From positions 2,914,001-2,978,000 of the forward strand of contig JBCAML010000001.1 in assembly GCA_038503075.1 (NCBI GenBank): DNA of 64,000 bases, written 5' to 3'. This document shows, piece by piece, positions 11,905-22,368 of the stretch. The notes beneath the pieces were generated by a model. That model saw only the letters and a list, made by a program, of their open reading frames with translations, had not been told where the DNA came from and searched no databases. The DNA comes from Gyromitra esculenta. Taxonomy: Eukaryota > Ascomycota > Pezizomycetes > Pezizales > Discinaceae. Both the position numbers and the translations under genes were made by a program. Position 1 is the stretch's first letter. The number at the start of each line of letters is the position of its first letter.

Positions 11905-12770
11905 GGTGCCTTCGGCAGCTGTAGCGATAGTTGGTAGAGATGGAGGGAGGGTTGTGGATGGACTCGGAGGTGGCGTCTCTCTCACTCGTCCGTTCTCGTG
12001 GTGGTGGCCGGCAGTGTCTCTGGGACTTGGAGATTCGCGACGTCTGTTGGTGTTGAGGCTCAGCGCTCGACCAGCGCTGTGGCTTGGCGTGTCAACAAAG
12101 CCTGCAACCCTAGCCCTCGCCAAAACACCAGCATCACGGTGGTGCTATGGGAGACACCATAGATTTGATTCTCTGAGGGAATGGAGCGCCCAAAGATTAT
12201 TGGATGCGGGGATTGGAACTTGCAGGTACTGCGATGCTATAATAGAGTAAGGGTCGGAACACAAAAACCGATAATACCAAAATGAGGTAAATTTCCGTGC
12301 AGGGAGACACTGCAGAGCATCTACGCCTACGTCCAACCTCCATAACATCATGCTGCATACACCAGCACCGGCACCAGCAGATCTCCATTTCTTTAAACTC
12401 CCAACACTCCAAGCGCATTCGCCAAATTAGATTCGGATTAGCCCTTTTGACGCCGATTAGAGATGGCCTGGTAAATTTAAAGATCAGCATGATTCGATCA
12501 CGGATTGTCACTCGAACAGGCGAAGATTCCGATTGTTTGGAGTTTATGCGTAGGGCTGGGAGCAGCGATTAAAAGCATTGCTCTACACCGGCACTCGGGG
12601 CTTCCACGAAACATTTACCCACATTCGTGCTGCAGTGCGGCTCTTAATCCCGGCAACGCCAAGCAACAACGTCTTTGTTGTGGCCCCCAACCTCCAACCT
12701 CCAACCTTCAACCCTCAACCCTCAGCCTCTGGCCTCTGCTACTCTCCACCAGCACCACCCAGCACCAGCA
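11905..12770. promoter_or_regulatory. shared divergent promoter region of the nucleoporin and FIP1 genes
   Basis: 866 bp separate two divergent start codons. No gene is seen on either strand. The segment is GC-richer than the intergenic DNA further left. Just before the FIP1 start there are pyrimidine- and CAAC-rich direct repeats (12690-12725, CTCCAACCT/TCAACCCTCA). No TATA box or known site can be named with confidence. Confidence 0.45.
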
Positions 12771-14066
12771 ATGGAACAAGACGAAGACGAGTTTCTCTAC
12801 GGCGATGCTGTCGCTGTGTCCCCAGCTACCCTCCCACAACAAGCCCCTGCAGTCGCCACACCCACACCCACACCCACATCTGCACCTGCGCCTGCACCTG
12901 CAAGCACAAGCGCAACGCCTTCTGAGGTAGTCCCAGGACTGCCGGGGCTTGGTGGCGGTGTGGACACACCGATGGGCGAAAGCGATGGTGGTAATAGTGG
13001 CGTTGTCGGAGGAGAGGAGAGCCTAGAGGAAGGCGAGGAAGAGGAGGAGGAAGTTGAGGTGGAGGACAGTGACGATGTATGTTTCCGGTTTCATTTGGCC
13101 ATTTCTTGTAATTGCTAACACTCACGACTCTAGGAAATCGAATTCGTCATTGAGCGCAAAGATGGCTCGCGTCCTGAAGCTCCCCCACAGCCCTCCCGCT
13201 ACAACCAAGTCCGCATGGCCCCTTCCCGCCCTACCCCCGACACCACCAAACCCCCCACCGCTCCCTCAGGCCCCTCCGGCTCCCGTACCACACCGCAGCC
13301 CCAATCCGCCCCTTCAGCGCCCTCAGCTCCCGGACAAATCCACCCCCCGACGTCCACCTCTAAACTTGACCTCAACGCCAACCCGTCCTACAACGGCGCT
13401 CCCATTAAATCCATCTCCCTTGATTCTGACACACTTCTCCCCGCCGACAAACCCTGGCGCAAGCCCGGTGCCGACGTCACTGACTACTTCAACTACGGCT
13501 TTGACGAATTCACCTGGACCGCGTACTGCCAGAAGCAAGAGTCCCTGCGCGAAGAATACGACCCGCATAAGCTGATGGAGCAGATGATGATGCTCTCCGG
13601 CATGGGTATTGGGATCCCCGGCATGGATCCAACCGCCGGGATGCCCGACATGAGCGCCATGATGAACTTTGGTCCCGGCGGAGGCGGCGTTGTCGCGCCT
13701 AGCGGACCCTCGGGCGGAGGTGGCGATATGGGCATGGGCGGGATGGGCGACCCTACTGGCATGTATGGCGGTGCTGGCATGGGTGGGTTCGACGAGAGGG
13801 CGCAGCAAGGCGCCTATGGGATGCCCCAGGGCGGCGACCCGAGGAGAGGCGGGATGTATGACCCCAACTCAGAACATGCGCTTGAAGCCGCTGTTGACTT
13901 TAACGGTTATAGGCCGCCGCAGGGCCCTGGCGGTGGGATGGGTGCATATGGCGGGTATGATGGAGGTATGATGCAGCAGCAGCAGCAGCAGCAGCAGCAG
14001 GGACCCAGAGGGTATGGGCCTGGGGGACCCAGAGGAGGAGGGAGAGGAGGGAGGCGGGGTTGGTAG
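12771..14066 (+). CDS. FIP1: pre-mRNA polyadenylation factor Fip1
   Basis: Two exons (12771-13076, 13134-14066; 57-bp intron) encode 412 residues. Order of parts: an acidic start ([12 protein letters not shown]), a proline/alanine/threonine linker, a strongly acidic stretch of E and D around residues 80-103, then a P-rich linker. The hallmark Fip1 motif, [18 protein letters not shown], followed by [12 protein letters not shown], lies around residues 200-235. The C-terminus is M/G-rich, then has a run of ten glutamines and an RGG-type tail. Fip1 joins poly(A) polymerase to the cleavage and polyadenylation factor in the nucleus. The glycine/arginine tail would fit RNA binding; that is inference. 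The intron interrupts the acidic stretch just before EIEFVIE. Confidence 0.93.
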
Positions 14067-15516
14067 TGGCATTGTGATAGAGGACGGTTTAGGAGCATTT
14101 ATGTGTATTGATAAGACTGGCATTATTATTTTTTCGTTTTTTTTTTAGCTTTCTCTTTTTTACTTTAATCTTTAGTTATATGAAAGATTGGAACACGGGT
14201 ATTTCTTCTTCTTCTTCGCGGGGCTTTATGCATATGTACTATACCTTTACAACTTAGGTGTCATACTTCTCATCGTCACCTTTGAGCTTACCTCGTCCTC
14301 CTCATAATCCAGTGACTCTAGACTCTTATTACGAGGGTAGCAATTAGAATCTTAGGCCTACCCAGTAGGTACTCCAAGGTCTAGAACACTCCTGGAAATA
14401 CAATAGGTATTGCCATGGTATTGTACATATACGTTGTTAAAAAAAAAACACCCTCTAGAATTTACACAGCAACCAAAACACCGCACATAACAGCGCAGCC
14501 TCGATCCGGCTCCCCTTCGAATGCCCTATATATCAACCCCCTCAATAGCCATAGTAATACAGCTATATAACCCCAAAATCTCTCTGGAAAAGACCCTTGC
14601 TCTTTCTTCGCAGGATAAATTTACTGTTATCTACGTATACATGTTGTGCATGCATGCCATTTTACTACTTTCGCTACTTACTAAACACTAACGTTAACCT
14701 CCCTCTATAGCTATAGGCAGATTTATGGACTAAACTAAAGCACCATTTAGAAGCACCATTCGGGAGCACCATTGCTCTCGTTAAAGTCTAAATTAGCGTC
14801 CTCTATTGAGCACGACTATACATGTATATACCTGCGGATCAAGGGTATAATTTCCGTAGAAAACGACTATATTAAAGCTATTGGACGTTATTTGGCATGT
14901 CAGTATTTCTATAGTTTTCCTCGCTTCTGATTTGCTGTTACCTATATATATAGTAGCTTGATCTACCATTATTTAGTTTACTGCCGGCAGGTTGTAGGGC
15001 GTCAGGACTTTGCTATACTTACAGCATTAGGTTGCTACAGGAGCGGCCTATGAGAATAGGGCTAGTTATGGAACTATTAGTAAGTGATAATCTACAAGAC
15101 TTCGTACCATACCAATCACGGAGACTTTGCAGTGGGCTTTCTTCCATATGTTAGTCGAGTTCATAGAGCTTCTGATGGTTTACTCGGCCGTGATGTACCA
15201 TTACTCTTGGGGTTAGCTATAGCTATGGCAGGCCCAGGGGACATGGTAACGATAGCGAGACGTACGTCCATGCATACTATTCGTTCTACCTAGTTTCAGG
15301 CTCCAGGACAGATAGAAATCGTATAGTATAAAGAAGGCGCTTTCCCCGATCCCCTTTTTCCAAAACTTTTGCCCTTTCCTGAACCTCTGCCAGTTTATTC
15401 TACACTTATCTCACCTAATCCCTGCAATTGTGCACGACTAGTAAAGACGCAACCAATTGCAATCCTAACTTTCTTCCCGCTTTTAGGTATTTTTTTGCAG
15501 CCTTGGGTAACTTGAG
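14067..15516. other. intergenic, TA-rich, probably old transposon debris
   Basis: The first 150 bases are the T-rich 3' flank of FIP1. From about 14680 to 15300 the sequence is rich in TATA, CTATAG and TTAGCTA steps, as in DNA altered by repeat-induced point mutation. A short repeat GAAGCACCATT/GGAGCACCATT occurs near 14750. An open stretch at 15084-15293 has no recognisable content. The last 200 bases are the leader of the zinc-finger gene. Confidence 0.45.
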
Positions 15517-16426
15517 ATGTCTCAGGCTCTGGATGCAAGGGATAGCATGGAGCTATCTTGCAGGTGAAGTTTTTTTTTCCCTCCCTAACACCGTCAACGT
15601 CATACCACTTTACGCAGTGTTCCACCACATACCCCCAACGACGAAGATTGGTACCTCGATATTTTTGGTAACATCGATGCTATATCTCCCGAAGAATTGA
15701 GCCCCGGCTTCCGGCTTCCTAATTCGTACGGCAACCATGCGGTTGGATATTTGGACACCGTTGATCCGACTACTATCACATCAGTCCATCAGTGTGATGA
15801 TGGTCCTGCCGATGAAAACTCTCAAGTTCATGCTCTAGATGGCACGGAGTCACTACCGTCTACTACGGAGCCCCAAGCCAGTTTTGTCGATCGGCAGGAC
15901 GTCATAGCAAATGACGACGAAACCAACAACACTCCAGAAATCGTAGGCCCTCCAAGACTTAAATGTGGGTACCATAAATGTAGCGGAGATCTTACGTATG
16001 TAGCTATTATCCTCTAAGATACGTTTCGGTTGTTGCCTTAATAGAAATCCCAGCTAACAATCTCACAGCGGTCCTCATCAATGCGCCATCCAGCCTAGAA
16101 GGGCGGTATTGATAACTTGCGCTGGTAGTAATGATTGCAGGTCGATATTCAAAAAAGCCCATGCTTTCAATCGCCATTACGACACAATCCACGGACAAGC
16201 TACAGCCGACACGCTAGAGATGATTGACTGTCCTTTTCCCAACTGCAGGCGTGTTGGCGCAAAAGGATTTAATCCAGCACGCCCAGACAATCTTAAACAA
16301 CATAGGAGAACGGTCCATAAGGAAGATATCCTAAAGGTGCGAGTTAGATTTGGTCAGGGCGGGAATGGTGCTAGTTTGAATGCTGTGCCTGTTGTGGAGT
16401 TGAGCAATGACCAAGATCAAGTCTAG
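15517..16426 (+). CDS. C2H2 zinc-finger protein
   Basis: Three exons (15517-15563, 15618-15995, 16069-16426) with 54 and 73 bp introns give 260 residues. The small first exon was chosen because it gives an ATG in frame (MSQALDARDS) and good splice sites; starting later would need a non-ATG codon. The N-terminal 130 residues are acidic and S/T-rich with no known domain. Near residue 140 a pair CGYHKC may be half of a degenerate finger. Two fingers follow: C-x5-C-x12-H-x4-H (residues about 165-190) and C-x4-C-x18-H-x4-H (about 205-235), the latter with the CPFPNC start common in fungal C2H2 proteins. Probably a nucleic-acid-binding nuclear protein; targets unknown. Confidence 0.7.
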
Positions 16427-18073
16427 TAAACCTGGCTACTTGAATGCAGGCTACCTTGGATGCGAGTCAGTGACGTTTGACGAAAATGGTTATTTCATTT
16501 CTTACAAAGAACATCTCTATTGTTACTTCGATGTTATTTCGTGTCCACTCATTTTATCTTTTTTTTTTCTATTTTATAGTCCGTTGTACTAGTAGGTTGC
16601 CACCTCTTTCGTTCGTTTCTGCGCTTGCTTTACGTAATTTATACCTAAACATGATACATGTACCTATCGATTTCATAGCCAATTTAGCGATTTTTCTCTC
16701 ATCAAGTTCATTATATACACCTCTACCGATTGATGATTGTCGCGTCTAAAGTATGGTAAAGTATTATTGCTCGTTGCACCATTGTAGGAATACCTTCGAT
16801 TTCTAGAGGCCTCTGAAGCTCGAAACTGTTGGAATAGGTGCTCTCACCTACAATACTATTGTAGCCAAACATACAGAGTAACACGGATGGATGTTGGGCC
16901 GATGGAGGATCTCTTTTCTATTTACCCGACGGGCATATTTTCTTATAGTAACGAGATTATTGTATGAGGAACAAAGAGTATATAACTGGAGGAGTTTTAT
17001 AGTTAGATCATTATCGAAATAGTCATTTATTCACTACACTATCTACTCGTTTCAAAAGAAACACCAAGATGTTTAGTGTCGATAGGCAGTATCGAGTGGT
17101 CAATGATTGAAATAACATAATTTACCACCTAGCATCTCTGGGCCTTGCTCACAAATTCCTAGTTCATACTACCCTGAATTATGCGCAGGAAAGGGTATAA
17201 ATGTCCTATACGTGTGTTCGTAGGCTCAAGGCCGGTATAATAAGCGGAGAAGAAAAAAGCCTGGAGGCAGAACTTTCCTCGAGCCTTGTGTAACACCTCC
17301 ACGTAGCTAATGCAACCCACACCCGGTTTTTTGTTTTTTTTTGCGTGCAGACTTAGCCTTGAAATGTCTCAGGCTCCAGATCTTCAACAGCGTGCCAACT
17401 TTCTTTTTCATTCATCCTGGAGCATCGAGTGGTTGAGAATTTTTCAGCTTCCATCTTCATGAAACTTTCTAGGATGTCAGACTTTGGTGCATTGATTTTT
17501 ACCCAAAGAAATCAGTATCCTACCTTTTAGCAGGTGTGGCTTTTACGGGGATCGAATTATTTCTATCACTGAATGGTCAATGGAGATTTAAGTCAGTGTT
17601 GGCTCTTCAGCATATCGGTGATCTAGACGCGCATTAATACAATGTCAGCAGTAACCTATGGTTAGATTTGGCAATTGGAGCCAGTTTAGTTGTGAGCGAA
17701 TGCCACAGCATGTATGTTAATAGCACGATTTCTAGTATTTCCACAGCCTTCTTGTATCCGATGTGAGATATGCAGCTCTCTTGTAGGCTCACGGATCGAA
17801 AGCATATTTCTGGCCAGTGTAGCGAGTAGATCGGGTGATTTATCATGACCATTTTCCTGAGACCTAAAGCTATCAGAGATTTAGATCCAAATTCATAGAA
17901 TTCGAAGGAATTCTATCTCACATCACGACCAAGATTCTTCCCTGCCTGGCGGCATTCTTGCACGGACTACAATAGCTGCCAAGGCCACAGATAAGCTTTT
18001 GAGCCGCACCACCATCCCCGTCTTGATCTCGACGTCAACCGCGCGGATGCTTGAATAACACATACAGCATCCA
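16427..18073. other. intergenic, possible relic of the C2H2 gene start
   Basis: No intact gene is seen. Near 17363 an ATGTCTCAGGCTC match to the first codons of the C2H2 gene is preceded by a similar T-rich GCAG leader and followed by 20-odd open codons, then stops. It may be a broken copy of that gene's 5' end. The rest is TA-rich. An imperfect palindrome (GAATTCGAAGGAATTC) lies near 17900. Confidence 0.4.
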
Positions 18074-19452
18074 ATGCCCCTCCTAACGCCGCCAAAACTC
18101 GTCGCTTCGACAGGCAAAACCTATAGCTGCACGGTTGGCGAAACCCCTGGCTCAGCACGCAGCGGAAACGAAAGTAATTTGTTCCGGAGCGCCCAATGGT
18201 AAGATTAGTTTGACAAAGGCAAGAAGTTAGGAATAAGGCTAATAGCTAAGAGGTCACCTGATGGGACGACTATTCTGACCTCGAGTGAGGATAATGTGCT
18301 ACGGACTTGGGTGCTGTATGTCTACCCTCCCATTGTCCCCGTATAAATGTGTTTCTAACAGCCTTTCCGATAATCAGCCCAGCCGACCTCCTTAACCCCT
18401 CCGAATTTCCGAAAACCTTAGAACCATATTCCATTATCCGTTCAGCTGAGCCTGTCTATGCAGCAGCTATCTACCCATACATGCAACTTGCTAGCCCCGC
18501 CAGTTGCTGCTTCATTTCATCTTCGCGCGACCATCCAATCCAACTGCATGACCTCTTGACACCTACTACACGTGCCAGTTACCCATTAATCGATCCGATG
18601 ACCGAAAGATATCATACCCCTGCGTCGTTGATCTTTGCACCATCAGACGCGAATAAGTTCATTGCAGGGACTACTTCGCAGATCTCATTCTTTGATCTGC
18701 AGAGGCCAGGGGAGGGGCCGCTAAAGGGACTAAAAACAATACCAACAAGAAGGAGTGTACAGACTGGACATACAATGAAGGGTATCGTATCTGCATTAGC
18801 AGTGGCTCCCGGGAGCTCTGAGGGGACGGGCGTGTTGGCTGCGGGGACGTTTACTCGACAAGTGGGGCTTTATTCAATGGAGGGAACAGGTGAGACGATT
18901 GGCGTGTTTGGGTTGGCTGAGGGTGATGGTGGGGGGGTCACGCAGCTGGTATGGAGTCAGTGTGGGCGATATTTATATATTGCAGAGAGAAAGAGTGAGG
19001 TGATTGCGGTGTACGACATACGGGTCGCTGGGGAGAAGGTGGAAAGCTTTAGGAGTAGGAGTGCAGGGACGAATCAAAGGGTAGGGATCGACGTTGCTTA
19101 TGCGCTTGGTGGGGAAATTGTGGCCGGTGGGATAGATGGTAAGGTGAGGATCTGGGAAGCGGGCCACGGGAATGGAGGTGAGGAGGTGGGCGTAGCGAAA
19201 TGCGAGTGGGTGGCGCATGCCGATGTTGTGGGAAGTGCTGTTGTGCACCCCGGGGGAGCTGTGCTTGCAACTTGTTCGGGTTCGCGGAGGAGTGTAACAT
19301 TGGAAGATGATGAAGAACAGATAACAGAATGGGATAATAGCTTGAAGATATGGGCTTTGGCACCATTATCTGAAGTTGATGGTAAGATAGATGGTAAGAT
19401 TGACGGCAATGTTGAATCGGCTGGTAGCGTTCAAATAAGTGAAAAAGCATAA
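18074..19452 (+). CDS. WD-repeat protein of the WRAP53/TCAB1-Swt21 family
   Basis: Three exons (18074-18198, 18253-18315, 18378-19452; introns 54 and 62 bp) give 420 residues. The two short 5' exons were found by homology: joining them yields NLFRSAQWSPDGTTIL, then TSSEDNVLRTWVLPADL, the first WD blade of this family. Downstream blocks also fit: AEPVYAAAIYPYMQLASP, SSRDHPIQLHDL with the RASYP tract, then six further blades ending in HPGGAVLATCSGSR. In animals the family carries telomerase RNA and small Cajal-body RNAs; in yeast Swt21 has a link to snRNP function. A role in small nuclear RNP biology is likely; telomerase function here is inference. The C-terminus has a triple DGKIDGKIDGN repeat of 12-bp units (19380-19415). 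Confidence 0.82.
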
Positions 19453-20071
19453 ATATAATAAATTCTCTATACCCACCTAGTTCTGTTTCGCGTTGTTGAA
19501 AGGGCGTCTTTTATTTACTATAACAAGGGTAACTGCGGAGAGCATCATCCACTCTCACTCGCTGGTCGAGTATCAACGGATAGGCATATGACCTCGGAGA
19601 GCTGCAGCATCGTGTCAATTTGACACGAATCGAGTAGGTAGCCGAAAGGGTACCTGCATATAAGAGCGTTTTATCTGTATAGTGGTGGGCTGTTACTTGG
19701 CTTCACAGGGTCTACGACGGCCAATAAGAGGTGTTGTCGCTGGAGATATTATCATTGAGGATTGAGCGTTATTACGGATGGAGTGGTGTTGAGCTAATTT
19801 TCTATGGACGTTGGCCACTTTCTTGTTCCCTTCTATTTTACGCGTACGGTGGGCTGTTTGTTCCAAGTTCTCTTTCAACCTTCACCACTCTCTTACTTCT
19901 CCAACGCAGTCGTCTTTATCACCATCACCACCGTCAATAATACCCCGCCTCCTCCGCCACCACCACTCCGTCTCACTTTGTATTTCAGTTAAGGGTTGTT
20001 GATCAGCACTAACGAGTTCACTCTTTACTGCTGAGCCGAAACAAGCCTCCATAAACGAACCTACATACAAA
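19453..20071. other. intergenic, leader of the AA9 gene
   Basis: No gene seen. The left part is the 3' flank of the WD gene; the right part from about 19900 is rich in CCACCACC and CCTCC and is probably the promoter and 5' UTR of the secreted monooxygenase. A short inverted pair (GTGTCAATTTGACACG) sits at 19613-19628. Confidence 0.45.
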
Positions 20072-21792
20072 ATGCACCCTCTCCTACTCCTCCTTGGAGT
20101 CATTACCCTCTGTAATGCCCACCACATGATAACCAACATCCACATAAATGGCATCGATCAAGGCGACGGTACTTGCGTTCGCGTCCCACCAAACACTAAC
20201 CCTCTTGTCGATGTCAAGGCCACTGAGATGGCATGCAACGTTGGCGGCGAGAGAGCCCTTGATAAATTCTCCTTTGTTGATGCGGGTGCCTCGATAACGC
20301 TTGAGTGGAGGACTTGGCCGGATGGAAGCGTGAAGACTCCGGTTGATGTTTCTCATCAAGGTTTGTCTTTCTTTTTTGATTGCTGAGCGGAGGTTTAACT
20401 GACGGGATTGAAGGTCCTTGCTCGGTCTACATGAAGAAAGTTGATGTATTCACTGATCAGGCTGCCGGAGCTGGATGGTTTAAGATATGGCACTATGGGT
20501 TTGAGAATGGGGTTTTCTGTACCGAGATTTTGAGGAAGAACGCGGGTATGATGGAGGTTACGATTCCTAAAGATCTCGAGGGGTATGTTTCGCCTTTTGG
20601 CTCGTAGTTTTTGCTGTTTTGAACTTGTTTGACTAATTAGGGTAGTGGCCGCTATCTGCTTCGTGGTGAACATATCGCACTTCATCAAGCTGTATGTATT
20701 GTTTCCTGTTTGTTATTTTTATTGATCTAATTGCTGATACGGGTCAGTATATAGCAAACTCTAGGTGGCGCTCAGTTTTTTATTGGGTATGTACACGTGA
20801 ATCCTTTCCTACTGTAATAAGATTACCTAACTAAATAATGCCCTTTAGGTGCACCCAAGTTGTGGTTTACTCCACCGGTGGTTCTGCTAGACCGGGGAGC
20901 ATCTCGATCCCTGGCCACGTTAATGCTAACGATCCGGGTATTCTTTTCGATTACTGGAGTAATATGACCCCCAAATCCTACATAGTTCCTGGGCCGGTTC
21001 CCTATATTCCCACAAATACAGGTGGTGGAAAGCAAGTCCTTGTTAAGTATCAAAAGAAGTATCCCACATGTCTGGTAAGCAATGCAGACTGGTGTGCTGT
21101 CCCTGTACCGAGTTTTAATAACGAAGAATCGTGCTACAAGGTATGCTCCTAAACTCTTTCCATAACTACAGATTTTCTAATCGCTTTTTTTTAACGTATA
21201 GTCGGTCGCAAACTGTTGGGATCAACTCGACGCCTGCTACAATAAAGCCCCTGCTACAGGTCATAGAGGTTGCACAGCCCACGAAGCTACATGCCAAACC
21301 TACCAAAACTATTGTCAGGAATGCGGAGAGACTCGTAGTTGCTCAGGTTCATTCTACAATAAACTTCTTGCCCGCATGCTCCAAGCCCGCGCCGAGCATA
21401 GAGATCCTCTATTACCGCCAATCCCCAAGAGATCTGTTGGAACCATCGATACTCACCTCTCCCACAAACGAATTCTTCGTAGGAAAGTACAGCATGATGC
21501 CACCACCGCCGATGTTGTCTCAGCAAGTCAAAAGGACAAACTTACTAGAGCACGTACAATCTGTGACCAGATCGCGGCGAAGTGCAGAGAAGATAGCATC
21601 GGTGGACTGTGTAAGGTTTTTGGAGCGGCTTGTAGGGGTGCTTTGGCACCAAACGTGATTGAACAGTTCCCTGAGAAGAGCGACAAGAAGTGGCAGGCAT
21701 TGTGGTTATATCAAATTGCCTGCGAGAATGAGAACTTCAACAAGGATGAATGCAGAGAGAGGTTCTCGAGGGCGTTGTGGGAATTTGAGTAA
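20072..21792 (+). CDS. secreted lytic polysaccharide monooxygenase, AA9 type, with Cys-rich C-terminal extension
   Basis: Six exons (20072-20360, 20414-20582, 20646-20691, 20755-20786, 20849-21140, 21202-21792) give 472 residues. A 16-residue signal peptide (MHPLLLLLGVITLCNA) precedes His17, the N-terminal copper-brace histidine. Catalytic-domain marks are the second copper histidine in DVSHQGPC (His95), GGYLLRGEHIALHQ-type strand with second-sphere His166, and AQFFIGC with Gln175. The axial residue, tyrosine in typical AA9 enzymes, reads as Phe177. The family cleaves cellulose or related glucans oxidatively outside the cell. The last 196 residues, mostly from one exon, form a separate region with eight or more cysteines near its start (C-W-x4-CY, C-x5-C, C-x2-C), then a basic linker and a second Cys-containing part. 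I do not recognise that extension as a CBM1. The third exon (46 nt) and fourth exon (32 nt) are unusually short. Confidence 0.85.
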
Positions 21793-22368
21793 TTTAGGTG
21801 AGCCATGTGAAGGAAATCCATGGAGAGTTCAATCCAATCGTCATTTTCGAGGAGTTTCTACGGATCCCCTATTTTATTCCTTTTGTTTTGGAAAAATATT
21901 TCTTGTAGGTTTCAGGTTGGTGGTATCATGTCAAAAATAGTTTGGTCCTGAGGACGTCGTTAGTCGGATTTTTATTATATTTGTCAGTTGCCGAAGTCAA
22001 CATTATGCATTTAACGATAACAATCCTTCAGAATCTAGTTCGAGGTGATCTATCTGGCTCTACGCTCTTACTAAATGTACTGTAAAGTGAGTTACATAAT
22101 AGTAGAATCAAATGGGTAAATCTTTGCGCACACCACTTCTCCCCATCCCACAGCAAGATTTTCTTCAGCTCACTAAAACGAGGCTTCGGTTTGGACAAAA
22201 AACAACTGCCCTTAGGAAATATTTTGTAGATGGTTAGCCATTAATTCACACTACAAATCGTACAAGTCGAACGTGAAATATTGCTAGAGGGTTATAAAAG
22301 TACAAGGTATCGTATCATAATCCATTGCAAACAGGAAGAATCACTACGAGCAGAAAAACATGCAAGTA
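21793..22368. other. intergenic between convergent genes
   Basis: This spacer lies between the stop of the AA9 gene and the stop of the permease gene on the opposite strand, so it should hold both 3' UTRs. No open frame of interest. AT-rich with no clear repeats. Confidence 0.5.

Noticed and set aside
13907..14098. Minus-strand frames opposite the FIP1 tail
   Set aside because: They mirror the glutamine run and glycine-rich tail of FIP1 and carry no independent signal.
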